A stretch of DNA of 64,000 bases from Actinomycetota bacterium (GCA_003598015.1 QZKE01000066.1:1-64000); one strand, 5' to 3'. Counted from the first letter of the stretch, positions 1 to 10,207 are shown. Numbers and translations: made by a program. Notes: generated from the letters alone by a model not told the origin.

Positions 1-50
1 GGGAATGGAACGAGCGTGGGCAGGAAGACGGACGGACTATAGAGTGTGGC

Positions 51-230
51 GTGGGTGGTAAGTAATGGGAAGTGGGGTCAGGGCTTGACACGCTTCGCGT
101 GCAACCCGCTGACCCACACCCTATGGGGAAAAGAACGAGCGTAGGTGGTAAGTAATAGGAAGTGGGGTCAGGGCTTGACACGCTTCGCGTGCAACCCGCT
201 GACCCACACCCTACGGGGAAAAGATCGCGG
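51..230. repeat. Two tandem copies of a 90-bp unit (51-140, 141-230), each with a GGGTCAG...CTGACCC hairpin
   Basis: gtgggtggtaagtaatgggaagtggggtcagggcttgacacgcttcgcgtgcaacccgctgacccacaccctatggggaaaagaacg repeated at 90-bp offset. Confidence 0.9.
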
Positions 231-254
231 CGTGGGTTGTATAGAGAGGATGAA

Positions 255-1298
255 ATGGTGGACTGGGAACCGGCCATGAGGGCTACGGCCATAGGCAGCC
301 TTCCTTATATTGATGCGGAGGAAGCCTGTAACGTGACCCTGCGCCATCTGAAGGAGGCCCCGGCCTGGCCTCAATTGCCGAAGCGTGATTTTCGGGAGAA
401 TATGTACGCCCAGTACAGTGAAGGCTTGCCGGGTGTGGTCATCGATATGGACAGGCGCAAGGTCTACTGCGATACCTCCCGCGACCTTCTTCCCGGGATA
501 GAGGCGGTATACGGGGCTTTCCTGGACGGCGACTACGAATCCGTGTCCATAAGCGAGGAATTCGCGGCGGGACTCTATGCCTTCGCGGAGAGGGTGAGGG
601 GTGAGGGGAAGCGGTATCCTCTCCTCAAAGGGCAAGTGACCGGCCCCATAAGTTTCGGGCTCACCGTCCTCGACGAGAACAACCGCCCCATCCTCTATAA
701 CGATGAACTGGCGGACGCTATGGTGAGACTGTTGAACCTCAAGGCGCGATGGATGGAGGCTCTTCTGAGGGAAACCGGGGCGGGCGAGGAGGTACTCGTC
801 TTCTTCGACGAACCCTACCTGGTATCGGTGGGCTCGGCCCTGGTGAGCGTGAGCCCGCAGAGAGTGGTCGATTCCATGCGCCTGTGTATGGAGGGACTGA
901 CCTGCCTGACCGGGGCACACTGCTGTGGGAATACCGATTGGACCTTGCTCTTCGAGGCCGGGGTGGATGTGGTGAACTTCGATGCCTACGGCTACATGGA
1001 GAGCATGGCTCTCTACCCGGAGGAGCTGGCGGCCTTCCTGGAACGGGGCGGCTCGCTGGCCTGGGGCCTGGCGGTCAACAAACCCGAGATAGATGCGGAG
1101 ACGGTAGACAGCCTGGCCCGTCTCTTCGAGGACGGCGTAGAGCTTCTCGCATCCCGGGGGGTTCCGCGGGACCTTCTCGTGGAGAGGGCGATGATCACCC
1201 CGGCGTGCGGCCTCGAGGGCGTATCTCCACAGCAGGCCGAGAGGGCCTACAGGCTCACCACGCAGCTCTCGGAGTTGCTGCGTGGCGGGGGCGGTTGA
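255..1298 (+). CDS. MetE-like core methionine synthase / UroD-MetE superfamily methyltransferase (no folate-binding N-terminal domain)
   Basis: MRATAIGSLPY N-terminus; HCCGNTDW and ITPACGL match MetE zinc-ligand regions; start taken as ATG 255 with GAGAGGA upstream rather than ATG 162 inside the repeat. Confidence 0.65.
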   Translation: MVDWEPAMRATAIGSLPYIDAEEACNVTLRHLKEAPAWPQLPKRDFRENMYAQYSEGLPGVVIDMDRRKVYCDTSRDLLPGIEAVYGAFLDGDYESVSISEEFAAGLYAFAERVRGEGKRYPLLKGQVTGPISFGLTVLDENNRPILYNDELADAMVRLLNLKARWMEALLRETGAGEEVLVFFDEPYLVSVGSALVSVSPQRVVDSMRLCMEGLTCLTGAHCCGNTDWTLLFEAGVDVVNFDAYGYMESMALYPEELAAFLERGGSLAWGLAVNKPEIDAETVDSLARLFEDGVELLASRGVPRDLLVERAMITPACGLEGVSPQQAERAYRLTTQLSELLRGGGG

Positions 1299-1319
1299 CG
1301 GCGATAAGGGGAGAGACGA

Positions 1320-2252
1320 TTGTCAGAGTTGGGATCCAAGGTAAAAGGACTTAGCGAAAGGCATTACGACGACCGCATGCCGCGCTGGTTGCATCGCCCG
1401 TTGCGCGCGGGCAGGAATATGCACGAGGTGGATGCTATCCTGCGCGGCCTGGATCTGCATACCGTTTGCGAGAGCGCGAAGTGCCCCAACCGTATGGAGT
1501 GTTTCTCTTGCCGCACTGCCACCTTCATGCTCCTCGGCGATGTCTGCACCCGCAACTGCAGCTTCTGCTCCGTGGCCAAGGGAATGCCCGGCGCCGTGGA
1601 TGCGGGAGAGCCGGAGAAGGTGGCACAGGCGGCGGCTCGCCTGGGGCTGAAGCATGTTGTAATGACCAGTGTGACCAGGGACGACCTCGCGGACGGTGGC
1701 GCCCACCATTTCGCGGCCGCCATAAAGGCGGTCAGGCATCACCTGCCGGAGGCGACGGTAGAGGTGTTGACTCCGGATTTTCAGGGAGATACGGAAGCAC
1801 TGCAAGTGGTGCTCGAGGAGAGTCCGGAGGTCTTCAACCACAACCTCGAGACGGTAGAGGCGCTCTATGCGGTCGTAAGACCGCAGGCCGGCTACGAGAG
1901 GTCATTGGAGCTACTGCGGGCTGCACGCGGGATTTCGCCACAGACCAGGCTAAAGAGCGGCCTGATGGTAGGGTTGGGGGAATCCCGGGACCAGCTGCGA
2001 GGCACCTTCGGCGACCTCGCGCATGCAGGGTGCGATATGCTCACCATCGGGCAATACCTGCGCCCTTCGCGGGAGCAGCTGAGAGTGGAGAGGTTCCTCT
2101 CCCCGGTGGAGTTCGAGGAACTGCGCAGGCTTGCGGAGGATGCGGGTATACACCAGGTCGCCTCCGCGCCCTTCGTACGCAGTTCCTACCGGGCGAGGGA
2201 GCTTTTGCATAAGCAGGAAAACGGTGGGCCGCACTGCCGGCCACAGGGTTAA
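1320..2252 (+). CDS. lipA: Lipoyl synthase (radical SAM)
   Basis: CESAKCPNRMECF and CTRNCSFCSV cysteine motifs; TTG start. Confidence 0.95.
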   Translation: MSELGSKVKGLSERHYDDRMPRWLHRPLRAGRNMHEVDAILRGLDLHTVCESAKCPNRMECFSCRTATFMLLGDVCTRNCSFCSVAKGMPGAVDAGEPEKVAQAAARLGLKHVVMTSVTRDDLADGGAHHFAAAIKAVRHHLPEATVEVLTPDFQGDTEALQVVLEESPEVFNHNLETVEALYAVVRPQAGYERSLELLRAARGISPQTRLKSGLMVGLGESRDQLRGTFGDLAHAGCDMLTIGQYLRPSREQLRVERFLSPVEFEELRRLAEDAGIHQVASAPFVRSSYRARELLHKQENGGPHCRPQG

Positions 2253-2270
2253 TCAAGGAGGAGGAACGAA

Positions 2271-3155
2271 ATGCTGATCATCGGTGAGAAGGTCAACGTG
2301 ATGATGAAGGCCATCGGGGCCGCCATCAAGGACCGCGAAAAGAAGCCCATCCAGGAGATGGCCTTGCTCCAGGCGGAGGGTGGAGCCAACTGGCTGGATA
2401 TAAACCTGGGTCCCGCCACCAAGGAGGGTCCGGAGAAGATGCGTTTCGTGGTGGAGTCGGTGCAGGCAGTGACCGATCTCCCCCTGGCCCTGGATACCAT
2501 GAATATCGATGCCATGCAGGCAGGCCTGGAGGTGGTAAAGGGCGAGGTGATGATCAACTCCATCTCCTCCCAGCCTGAGCGCATGGAGAAACTCATGCCC
2601 CTGGCTGTCGACAGCAACGCATGGGTAGTGGGTCTTACCCTCAACGCCCAGGGCAACGTACCGCGTGACGCCGACGAGAGGGTGGAGGTGGCGTACAACA
2701 TCCTCATGACCGCGCAGGAGTACGGGATACCGGCGGACAAGATCCTCATCGATCCCATTGTCCTGCCCATCAGCGTAACCCAGGACCAGACCCACGCGCT
2801 GGTCGACTCGATGGATATGCTGCAAGGCGTTTTCGCCGAGTTCGACCCGCCGCCCGGGACGGTGGTCGGTCTCTCCAACGTGTCCAACGGTGTGCCCGAC
2901 GAGTCCCTGTGCAGCCTCATCAACCGCACTCTTCTGGCCGTACTCATGGCCAAAGGTCTTACCGCGGCCATCGTCGACCCCAACGACGAAGAGCTCATGG
3001 GTATCATGAACAAGAACGAGGAGTACCAGATCGTGGAGAAGATCGTGAAAGGTGAATCGGTCGACGAGAGCGATCTTCTCACCATCAAGCTGCTCAAGAC
3101 CTGGCGGGTGTTGACCGAGGAGACGCTCTACGCACACTCGTACCTGGAGCTGTAA
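2271..3155 (+). CDS. acsE: Methyltetrahydrofolate:corrinoid/iron-sulfur protein methyltransferase (AcsE-like, pterin-binding)
   Basis: MLIIGEKVNVMMKAIGAAI, LDINLGPA, GLSNVSNG motifs; RBS aaggaggagg. Confidence 0.8.
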   Translation: MLIIGEKVNVMMKAIGAAIKDREKKPIQEMALLQAEGGANWLDINLGPATKEGPEKMRFVVESVQAVTDLPLALDTMNIDAMQAGLEVVKGEVMINSISSQPERMEKLMPLAVDSNAWVVGLTLNAQGNVPRDADERVEVAYNILMTAQEYGIPADKILIDPIVLPISVTQDQTHALVDSMDMLQGVFAEFDPPPGTVVGLSNVSNGVPDESLCSLINRTLLAVLMAKGLTAAIVDPNDEELMGIMNKNEEYQIVEKIVKGESVDESDLLTIKLLKTWRVLTEETLYAHSYLEL

Positions 3156-3163
3156 GAAGTAAC

Positions 3164-3384
3164 GTGGGTGGTAAGTAATGGGAGGTGGGGTCAGGTCTTT
3201 TTGGACCCTTCGCCCCATTGTTTGTCGGAGGTAATGGGATATGGGGTCAGGTCTTGACGTTTGCGAGAACCTATATGGCAGACGAGGTGTCTTGTAAGCA
3301 AACGCAAGACCTGACCCACACCCTACGGGGAAAAGAACGCACGTAGGTGGTAAACACCCTGCGGGGAACAGATCGTGGCGTGGG
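3164..3384. repeat. Second cluster of the same GGGGTCAGG-type element
   Basis: gtgggtggtaagtaatggga, gacccacaccctacggggaaaagaacg and cacgtaggtggta match the 51-230 repeats; inverted arms at about 3243-3264 and 3297-3317. Confidence 0.85.
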
Positions 3385-3422
3385 AGGAATAAAGAGGGCG
3401 ATAGAAGACGAGGTGGGAGGAA

Positions 3423-3944
3423 ATGGACGACAAAGGCTGTGAGTGCAAGCAACGCTTCGCGGATCCGGACAACCAGGAACCTTTGCTGGGTATCCTCGAG
3501 AGATACGCGGGGGAGAAGGGCGCGCTCATTCCCCTGCTGCAGGATACCCAGGAAGCCTACGGCTACCTCGACGAAAAGATCATGCGGGCTCTGGCAAAGG
3601 GAGCCGGTTACCAGTTGAGCCAGGTATATGGAGTGGCTACATTCTACACGCAGTTCAGGCTGGAGCCCATAGGGGAGCACCTCATCCGCGTATGCCACGG
3701 CACGGCATGTCACGTGGCCGGTGCCGAGCTTATCTCCGAGGAGATCTCCAACTTCCTGGGGGTCAAGGACGGTCAGACCACCCCGGATATGAAGTTTACC
3801 CTGGAGTCGGTGATGTGCGTGGGCGCTTGCTCGCTCTCTCCCATCATGATCGTGGATGAGGACACCCATGGCAAACTGAAGCCCGCAAACGTGCGCAAGG
3901 TACTCAAGAAGTACCGGGGCGGGAACGGGGAGAAGGAAGAATGA
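3423..3944 (+). CDS. NuoE-like [2Fe-2S] subunit (24 kDa) of NADH-linked formate dehydrogenase/hydrogenase
   Basis: GVATFYTQFRLEPIGEHLIRVCHGTACHVAGA and CVGACSLSPIM motifs. Confidence 0.92.
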   Translation: MDDKGCECKQRFADPDNQEPLLGILERYAGEKGALIPLLQDTQEAYGYLDEKIMRALAKGAGYQLSQVYGVATFYTQFRLEPIGEHLIRVCHGTACHVAGAELISEEISNFLGVKDGQTTPDMKFTLESVMCVGACSLSPIMIVDEDTHGKLKPANVRKVLKKYRGGNGEKEE

Positions 3945-5725
3945 GCACGGGCGGCAAGAACAAGTTGGTCCTCGGCTACGGTACTTGCGGTATCGCCGCC
4001 GGGGCGACAGCGGTAAAGGATGCACTGGAAAATGAGCTGGCGACGGGAAAATACGATGCATATCTCGATATCGCAGGTTGCATGGGATTCTGTTTCCGGG
4101 AACCCATCGTAGAGGTCACGGACCCGGATGGAAGATCAGTAATCTACGGTGACCTTTCGCCCAAGCGGGTCTCCCGGCTCCTGGAGGCGGTCGCGGGAGG
4201 CGAGGTGATAGAGGACTGGGTGGTACGCCGCTCCGACGAGCCGGGTGCGGGAGAGGGCGACTTCCTCGCCAACCAGCACCGCATCGTCCTGCGCAACTGC
4301 GGCAATATAAATCCCGAGAGCATCGAGGAATACATATCCACCGGTGGATACGAGGCGGCAAGGAAAGCCCTGACCTCCATGACCCCCGAGGAACTCATCG
4401 ACGAAGTGGGAAAGTCCGGCATCCGTGGCCGCGGCGGGGCGGGATTCCCCACCGGCACCAAGTGGGGCTTCGCCCGCAAGGCGAAGGGCGAACAGAAATA
4501 TCTGGTATGCAACGCCGACGAGGGAGATCCCGGCGCCTTCATGGATCGCAGCGTACTGGAGGGAGATCCCCATGCGGTGATCGAGGGCATGATCGTCGCC
4601 GGGTACGCCATCGGAGCCACCCAAGCCTACATCTATTGCCGGGCCGAATACCCCCTGGCCTTGAAGCGGCTGGACATCGCCATCGCGGCATGCCACGAGT
4701 GGGGTTACCTGGGCCAGGGCATCTTCGGCACCGACTGGGATTTCGACATCAAGATCAAGAAAGGCGCCGGCGCCTTCGTGTGCGGCGAGGAGACGGCCCT
4801 TATCGCCTCCATCGAGGGCAAGCGGGGCATGCCCCGGCCGCGGCCGCCTTTCCCGGCCAACGAAGGGTTATGGGGCAAACCCACCAACATCAACAACGTC
4901 GAGACCCTGGCGGCCATCCCCTGGATCATCGCCAACGGGGGGGACAGGTACGCCAGCGTAGGCACGGAGAAGAGCAAGGGCACGAAGGTCTTCTGCCTGG
5001 CGGGCAAGGTGCGCCGCAGTGGCCTGGCCGAGGTACCCATGGGCTATACGCTGCGCCAGGTTATCTTCGACGTGGGAGGCGGGGTGCGGGAGGGCAAGGA
5101 GTTCAAGGCTGTACAGATGGGGGGACCATCCGGAGGGTGTCTCCCGGCCAGCCTCCTCGACACCCTGGTGGACTACGATGCCATCACCGCAACCGGAGCC
5201 ATCATGGGCTCGGGCGGCATGATCGTGGCCGATTCATCCACCTGCATGGTGGACCTGGCACGTTACTTCCTCTCCTTCACCCAGGAGGAGAGCTGCGGCA
5301 AATGCGTTCCCTGCCGTATCGGCACCAAGCGCATGCTGGAGATACTGGCGCGTATCTGCTCGGGCGAAGGCGAGCCGGAGGACCTCGAACGGCTGGACAT
5401 ACTGGCCGGCGATATCAAGGCCGGCAGCCTGTGCGCCCTAGGGGGAACGGCGCCCAACCCGGTGCTCACCACCCTGAAATATTTCCGCAACGAATACGAA
5501 GACCACATCCTGCGTAAGAAATGTACCGCGGGAGTCTGCCCCGCCCTCATCACCCTGCATATCCAGGAGGATATCTGCACGGGATGCGGCGCCTGCGCCA
5601 AGATCTGCCCCGTGGAGGCCATCTCGGGGGAGAAGAAGGAGCCGCATGCAATTGACGCCGATACCTGTATTCGCTGCAAGTTATGCCTGAGTCGCTGCCC
5701 GGAAGAAGCAATCTACGCGGAGTGA
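3941..5725 (+). CDS. NuoF-like flavin/NADH-binding subunit with C-terminal 2x[4Fe-4S] domain (HydB/HylB-like)
   Basis: GRGGAGFPTGTKW, CNADEGDPGAFMDR, SCGKCVPCRIGTKRM; CTGCGACAKICP and CIRCKLCLSRCP. Confidence 0.93.
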   Translation: MSTGGKNKLVLGYGTCGIAAGATAVKDALENELATGKYDAYLDIAGCMGFCFREPIVEVTDPDGRSVIYGDLSPKRVSRLLEAVAGGEVIEDWVVRRSDEPGAGEGDFLANQHRIVLRNCGNINPESIEEYISTGGYEAARKALTSMTPEELIDEVGKSGIRGRGGAGFPTGTKWGFARKAKGEQKYLVCNADEGDPGAFMDRSVLEGDPHAVIEGMIVAGYAIGATQAYIYCRAEYPLALKRLDIAIAACHEWGYLGQGIFGTDWDFDIKIKKGAGAFVCGEETALIASIEGKRGMPRPRPPFPANEGLWGKPTNINNVETLAAIPWIIANGGDRYASVGTEKSKGTKVFCLAGKVRRSGLAEVPMGYTLRQVIFDVGGGVREGKEFKAVQMGGPSGGCLPASLLDTLVDYDAITATGAIMGSGGMIVADSSTCMVDLARYFLSFTQEESCGKCVPCRIGTKRMLEILARICSGEGEPEDLERLDILAGDIKAGSLCALGGTAPNPVLTTLKYFRNEYEDHILRKKCTAGVCPALITLHIQEDICTGCGACAKICPVEAISGEKKEPHAIDADTCIRCKLCLSRCPEEAIYAE

Positions 5726-5726
5726 G

Positions 5727-8468
5727 GTGGAAATGATGGAGCAAGTTCATCTGAATATAGACGGTAAAGACATCTTGACCACTTCCGATCGCACCATCCT
5801 TGAGGCGGCACGGGAGAACGGCATCCGCATCCCCAGCCTCTGCAATGAACAGCGCATGGAGCCCTATGGGGCATGCCGCATCTGCCTGGTAGAGGTGGAG
5901 GGGGCGAGGGGTCTTCTGCCGGCCTGCTACACCACGGTCACCGATGGTATGGTGGTGCATACCGCCACCGAGGAGCTGATAAGGATCAGGCGGACGATCC
6001 TCGAGCTCATCCTCTCCGACCATCCCAAGGACTGTATGACCTGCGAGAGTACGGGCAGTTGCGAACTTCAGGACCTGGCCTACGAATACGGCGTGAAGGA
6101 CGCGCGCTTTCGGGGCGAGGAACACCATTACGAGGTGCTCGCCGATAATCCCCTTATCGAACGAGATTACGATAAGTGCATACTCTGTGGCCGCTGCATC
6201 CGCATCTGCCGCGAGGTACAGGGAGTAGGGGTCTACGACTTCGTCAACCGGGGTTTCGATTCCGTCCCCGGCATACCCTACGACAAGCCCATGATGGAAT
6301 CGCCCTGCGAGTTCTGCGGGCAGTGCGTATCCACCTGTCCCACTGGAGCCATCACCTCCATCCCATCCAAAGGAAAAGGCAGGTCGTGGCAGGTCGAGAA
6401 GGTCAGGACAACCTGTGCGTATTGCGGTTGTGGTTGCCAACTCGACCTGCATGTTCGTGAAGGAGAGATCGTCGAGGTATCTTCTCCGCTCATGGTGGGG
6501 CCGGGGCAGGGCAACCTCTGCGTAAAAGGACGCTACGGCTATTCCTTCGTGCAGCATGAGGATCGCCTGACCACGCCCCTGGTGAGGAAGGGCGGGGATC
6601 TGGTTCCGGCCGCATGGGAGGAGGCCCTGGGAATGGTCGCCAATCATATCAGGGAGGCCATGGACGACGAGGGCCCGGACAGCGTCGCCTTCCTGTCCTC
6701 GGCGAGGTGCACAAACGAGGAAAACTACCTGCTCATGAAACTGGCACGCGCGGTGGTCGGCACCAATAACGTCGACCACTGCGCCCGGTTATGACACAGC
6801 TCCACAGTCGCCGGTCTGGCGAAAGCATTCGGGAGCGGGGCCATGACCAACTCCATCGATGACCTGGAGAAAGCGGGATGCATCCTGGTGATCGGATCCA
6901 ACACCACCGAGGGACATCCCATCATCGGTTTGCGCATAAAGCAGGCAGTGATGCAGAACGAATGCAAGTTAATCGTGGCGGAGCCCCGCCACATCCGTCT
7001 CTGTTATTACGCCGACCAATGGCTGCAGCAGAGGCCTGGAAGCGATGTGGCCCTGCTCAACGGCATGATGAACGTGATCCTGGCGGAAGGCCTGGCGGAT
7101 GAGGAGTTCATCCGGGAGCGCACCGAGGGATTCGAGGAGTTCAAGAAGGTAGTGGAGGAGTACGCTCCGGAACGGGCGTCCGAGATATGCGGCGTAGAAG
7201 CGGACGAGATCAGGCGCGCCGCGCGGACTTTCGCCGGGGCGGAGAGAGCGGCCATCGTCTACGCCATGGGCATCACCCAACATACTACGGGGGTGGATAA
7301 CGTCCTCTCCCTGGCCAACCTGGCCATGCTCACGGGCAACCTGGGCATGGAGGGGACGGGGGTCAATCCGCTGCGCGGGCAGAACAACGTACAGGGGGCC
7401 TGCGACATGGGTGGACTGCCCAACGTCTTCACCGGCTACCAGGCCGTAGCGGATGCAAAGACAAGGGACAAGTTCGAGACGGCATGGGGAGTCGATTATC
7501 TCTCCGGCAATCCGGGGTTGACTCTCATGGAGATGATGGACGGCGCCCACGCGGGGGACATCAAGGTGCTCTATATCATGGGGGAGAACCCGGTGATCTC
7601 TGACCCGGACGTCGAACACCTGAAGGAGGCACTGGAGAGGGTCGACTTCCTGGTGGTCCAGGATATCTTTCTCACCGAGACGGCACGCTACGCAGACGTG
7701 GTCCTTCCCGCCGTATCCTTCGCGGAGAAGGAAGGAACGTTTACCAATACGGACCGCCGCGTGCAGAGGGTGCGCAAGGCGGTTGAACCCCCGGGAGAGG
7801 CCCGTGACGACCTGTGGATAATCGCCCAGGTCTCATCCAGGTTGGGCTACGACATGGGCGATACCCCGGCGCCGCGGATCATGGAGGAGATAGCCTCGCT
7901 TACTCCCTCCTACGGCGGTATATCCTACGCGAGACTGGAGGAGGAGGGTGAGCTGAGATGGCCTTGCCCCAGTGCGGACCATCCCGGCACCCCCATCCTC
8001 CATGTGGGCAAGATCACCCGGGGTAAGGGCCTTTTCAGCCCGGTAGAATACAGGCCGCCGGCCGAACTGCCCGATGAAGAATATCCGCTCGTGATGACCA
8101 CGGGCAGGTTGCTCGCCCACTACCATACCGGTACCATGACCCGCCGCGTGAAAGCCCTTGACGAGCTGGTGCCGCGCAACCAGGTATGGGTTAATCCCGG
8201 CGACGCCGAGAAGCTGGGAGTGGGGAACGGTCAGGAGGTCGCACTACAGTCGCGCCGTGGTTCCATCAGGCTGGAAGCCAAGGTCACGGATAAGGTAGGG
8301 GAAGGAGTTGTCTTCGTGCCCTTCCATTTCGGGGAGTCACCCGCCAACGCTCTGACCAATCCGGCGCTGGACCCGGTGGCGAAGATCCCGGAGTTCAAAG
8401 TCGCCGCGGTACGCATCCTGACGGGTGAGTCCATGGCTGGCATCAACTATAGCACCAGCGTCACGTGA
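5727..8468 (+). CDS. fdhA: Selenocysteine-containing formate dehydrogenase alpha subunit (UGA 6792-6794 read as Sec)
   Basis: ORFs 5727-6794 and 6843-8468 share one frame; sequence across the UGA reads [30 protein letters not shown], matching the FdhF active-site context; N-terminal [2Fe-2S]/[4Fe-4S] domain and C-terminal molybdopterin domain. Confidence 0.93.
6795..6822 (+). promoter_or_regulatory. Bacterial SECIS-like hairpin downstream of the UGA
   Basis: TCGCC-GGTCT-GGCGA (6808-6822): 5-bp perfect stem, GGUCU loop starting 18 nt after the UGA. Confidence 0.85.
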
Positions 8469-8633
8469 TGGCGGACGGATCGGCGTGACGGCCGGTTTTT
8501 TGCTGACCACGCGATGTTTCGATGGTAGAATAGTAACGGACTGGGGCGAGAGGAATTGTCGGAAAGACTTTGCCGGAAGGGTTTGGTCCCTGACAGGGGC
8601 CGTAGCAGATCGTAGAAACGGGAGAGATGTTCT

Positions 8634-10142
8634 ATGAATCTATACCAGAATCTCGTGAAGACGGCGGAGAGTAATCCCGATGCCACGGCCCTCTATTTCG
8701 GCCATGACACCATATCCTACGGGGAGCTTCTCGCGCGCACAAACCGCCTGGCCAACGGCCTGCGCGGCCTGGGGCTGGACGAGAACTCCAAGGCGGCCAT
8801 ACTGCTGCGCAACGTGCCCGAATTCGTCATCTCGTACTATGCCGTGCTCTCCCTCGGGGCGACGGTAGTCCCCCTCTGCTATATGTGCCTGGCGGAGGAG
8901 GTGGAGAAGATTGTCTGCGACTCCATGGTCGAGACGCTCATCACCAACTTCGAGTTCGACGACCTCGTGAAGGAACTGCAGAACTCCATGTGCTCCCAGA
9001 TTCACCGCTACATCGTCAAGGATGCGCCGGAACTCGAGGGGGTTATCCAGTACGAGAAGCTGGTCGAGGGACAGCCCGACACTTGCGATGCCGCGGAGCG
9101 GGCCGAGGACGACGTGGCGGTCATCCTCTACGCACCGACATCGTCCAAGGTGGTAAGAGGGTGCATGCTCACCCACAGCAACCTCGACTGGAACACTGAG
9201 GCGATGACCAGGGAGTGTTCCCTGTCCCCGCAGGACGTGATCATGGCGGTATTGCCTTTTTTCGCGGTTTACGGGCAGAGCTGTGTCATGAACTCCGCCG
9301 TTAAAGCCGGCGCGAGCCTGGTGCTGCAGGAGTCCTTCATCCCCGGAGAGGTGCTCAAAGCACTGCAACACGAACAGGTGACCGTGTTTTTCGGCGTGCC
9401 CACGATGTTCGTCTATATCCTCAACCATCCGCTGATCTACCAGTACGACCTGGGGTCGGTGCGTCTGTGGTTCACCGGGGGAGCGCCCTTCCCGCGCGAG
9501 GTCATGGACCGCTGGAACAACGAGCTGGGATCGCGGATATTCGAGGGCTACGGCCTCACCGAAGCCGCGCCCCTGGTCGCCATGCAGCCCCTGGATGGTC
9601 CTTACAAGATCGGTTCCATAGGGGTACCCCCCGAGGGTCTCGAGGTGAAGGCCATCGATGAGGAGGGCAAGGAGCTGGAGCACGGCGATGTCGGGGAACT
9701 GATCGTCAAGGGGCCCAACGTCATGAAGGGGTATTACAACAAGCCGGAGGAGACGGATAAGGTCCTGAAGGACGGCTGGCTCTACACCGGAGACATGGTC
9801 TATATCGACGAGGACGGCTATATATTCATCGTGGGACGCAAGAAGGATCTCATCATCCGGGGCGGCTTCAACATCTATCCCCGGGAGATAGAGGAGGTCC
9901 TGGTCTCCCATCCTCTCATCTCGGAAGCGGCTGTAGTAGGTATACCCAATAAATATCTGGGTGAGGAAGTCAAGGCATACGTCAAGCAGAAACCGGGCTC
10001 CAACCTCACCGAGGAGCAGGTCCTGGAATTCTGCGAGGAGCACCTGCCGTACTACAAAACGCCCAAGTTCATCGTCTTCGTACGCTCCTTTAAAAAAGAC
10101 CCCTCGGGACAGATCCTCAAGGATCTCATAGAGGAAGCCTAG
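8634..10142 (+). CDS. Acyl-CoA synthetase / AMP-dependent ligase
   Basis: Weak AMP-binding P-loop (YAPTSSKVVRGCMLTHSN), EGYGLTEAAP, YTGDMVYIDEDGYIFIVGRKKDLIIRGGFNIYP. Confidence 0.92.
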   Translation: MNLYQNLVKTAESNPDATALYFGHDTISYGELLARTNRLANGLRGLGLDENSKAAILLRNVPEFVISYYAVLSLGATVVPLCYMCLAEEVEKIVCDSMVETLITNFEFDDLVKELQNSMCSQIHRYIVKDAPELEGVIQYEKLVEGQPDTCDAAERAEDDVAVILYAPTSSKVVRGCMLTHSNLDWNTEAMTRECSLSPQDVIMAVLPFFAVYGQSCVMNSAVKAGASLVLQESFIPGEVLKALQHEQVTVFFGVPTMFVYILNHPLIYQYDLGSVRLWFTGGAPFPREVMDRWNNELGSRIFEGYGLTEAAPLVAMQPLDGPYKIGSIGVPPEGLEVKAIDEEGKELEHGDVGELIVKGPNVMKGYYNKPEETDKVLKDGWLYTGDMVYIDEDGYIFIVGRKKDLIIRGGFNIYPREIEEVLVSHPLISEAAVVGIPNKYLGEEVKAYVKQKPGSNLTEEQVLEFCEEHLPYYKTPKFIVFVRSFKKDPSGQILKDLIEEA

Positions 10143-10207
10143 GGTTCCCGAGCCCGGGGGTAAGTGCTTTCCCGGCCCGGGCTAGCCGAGTCGTCTGCGA
10201 CGAGGCG

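Noticed and set aside
51-230. CRISPR-like array
   Set aside because: Only two tandem units with no variable spacers; no cas genes in the window
2253-4061. 602-aa antisense ORF
   Set aside because: Lies opposite acsE and the NuoE-like gene; His/Gly/Leu/Arg-rich shadow translation typical of high-GC3 coding strands
6725-6994. Possible pseudogene or frameshift splitting fdhA
   Set aside because: Both halves are in the same frame and the stop is a UGA exactly at the Sec position with a SECIS-like hairpin
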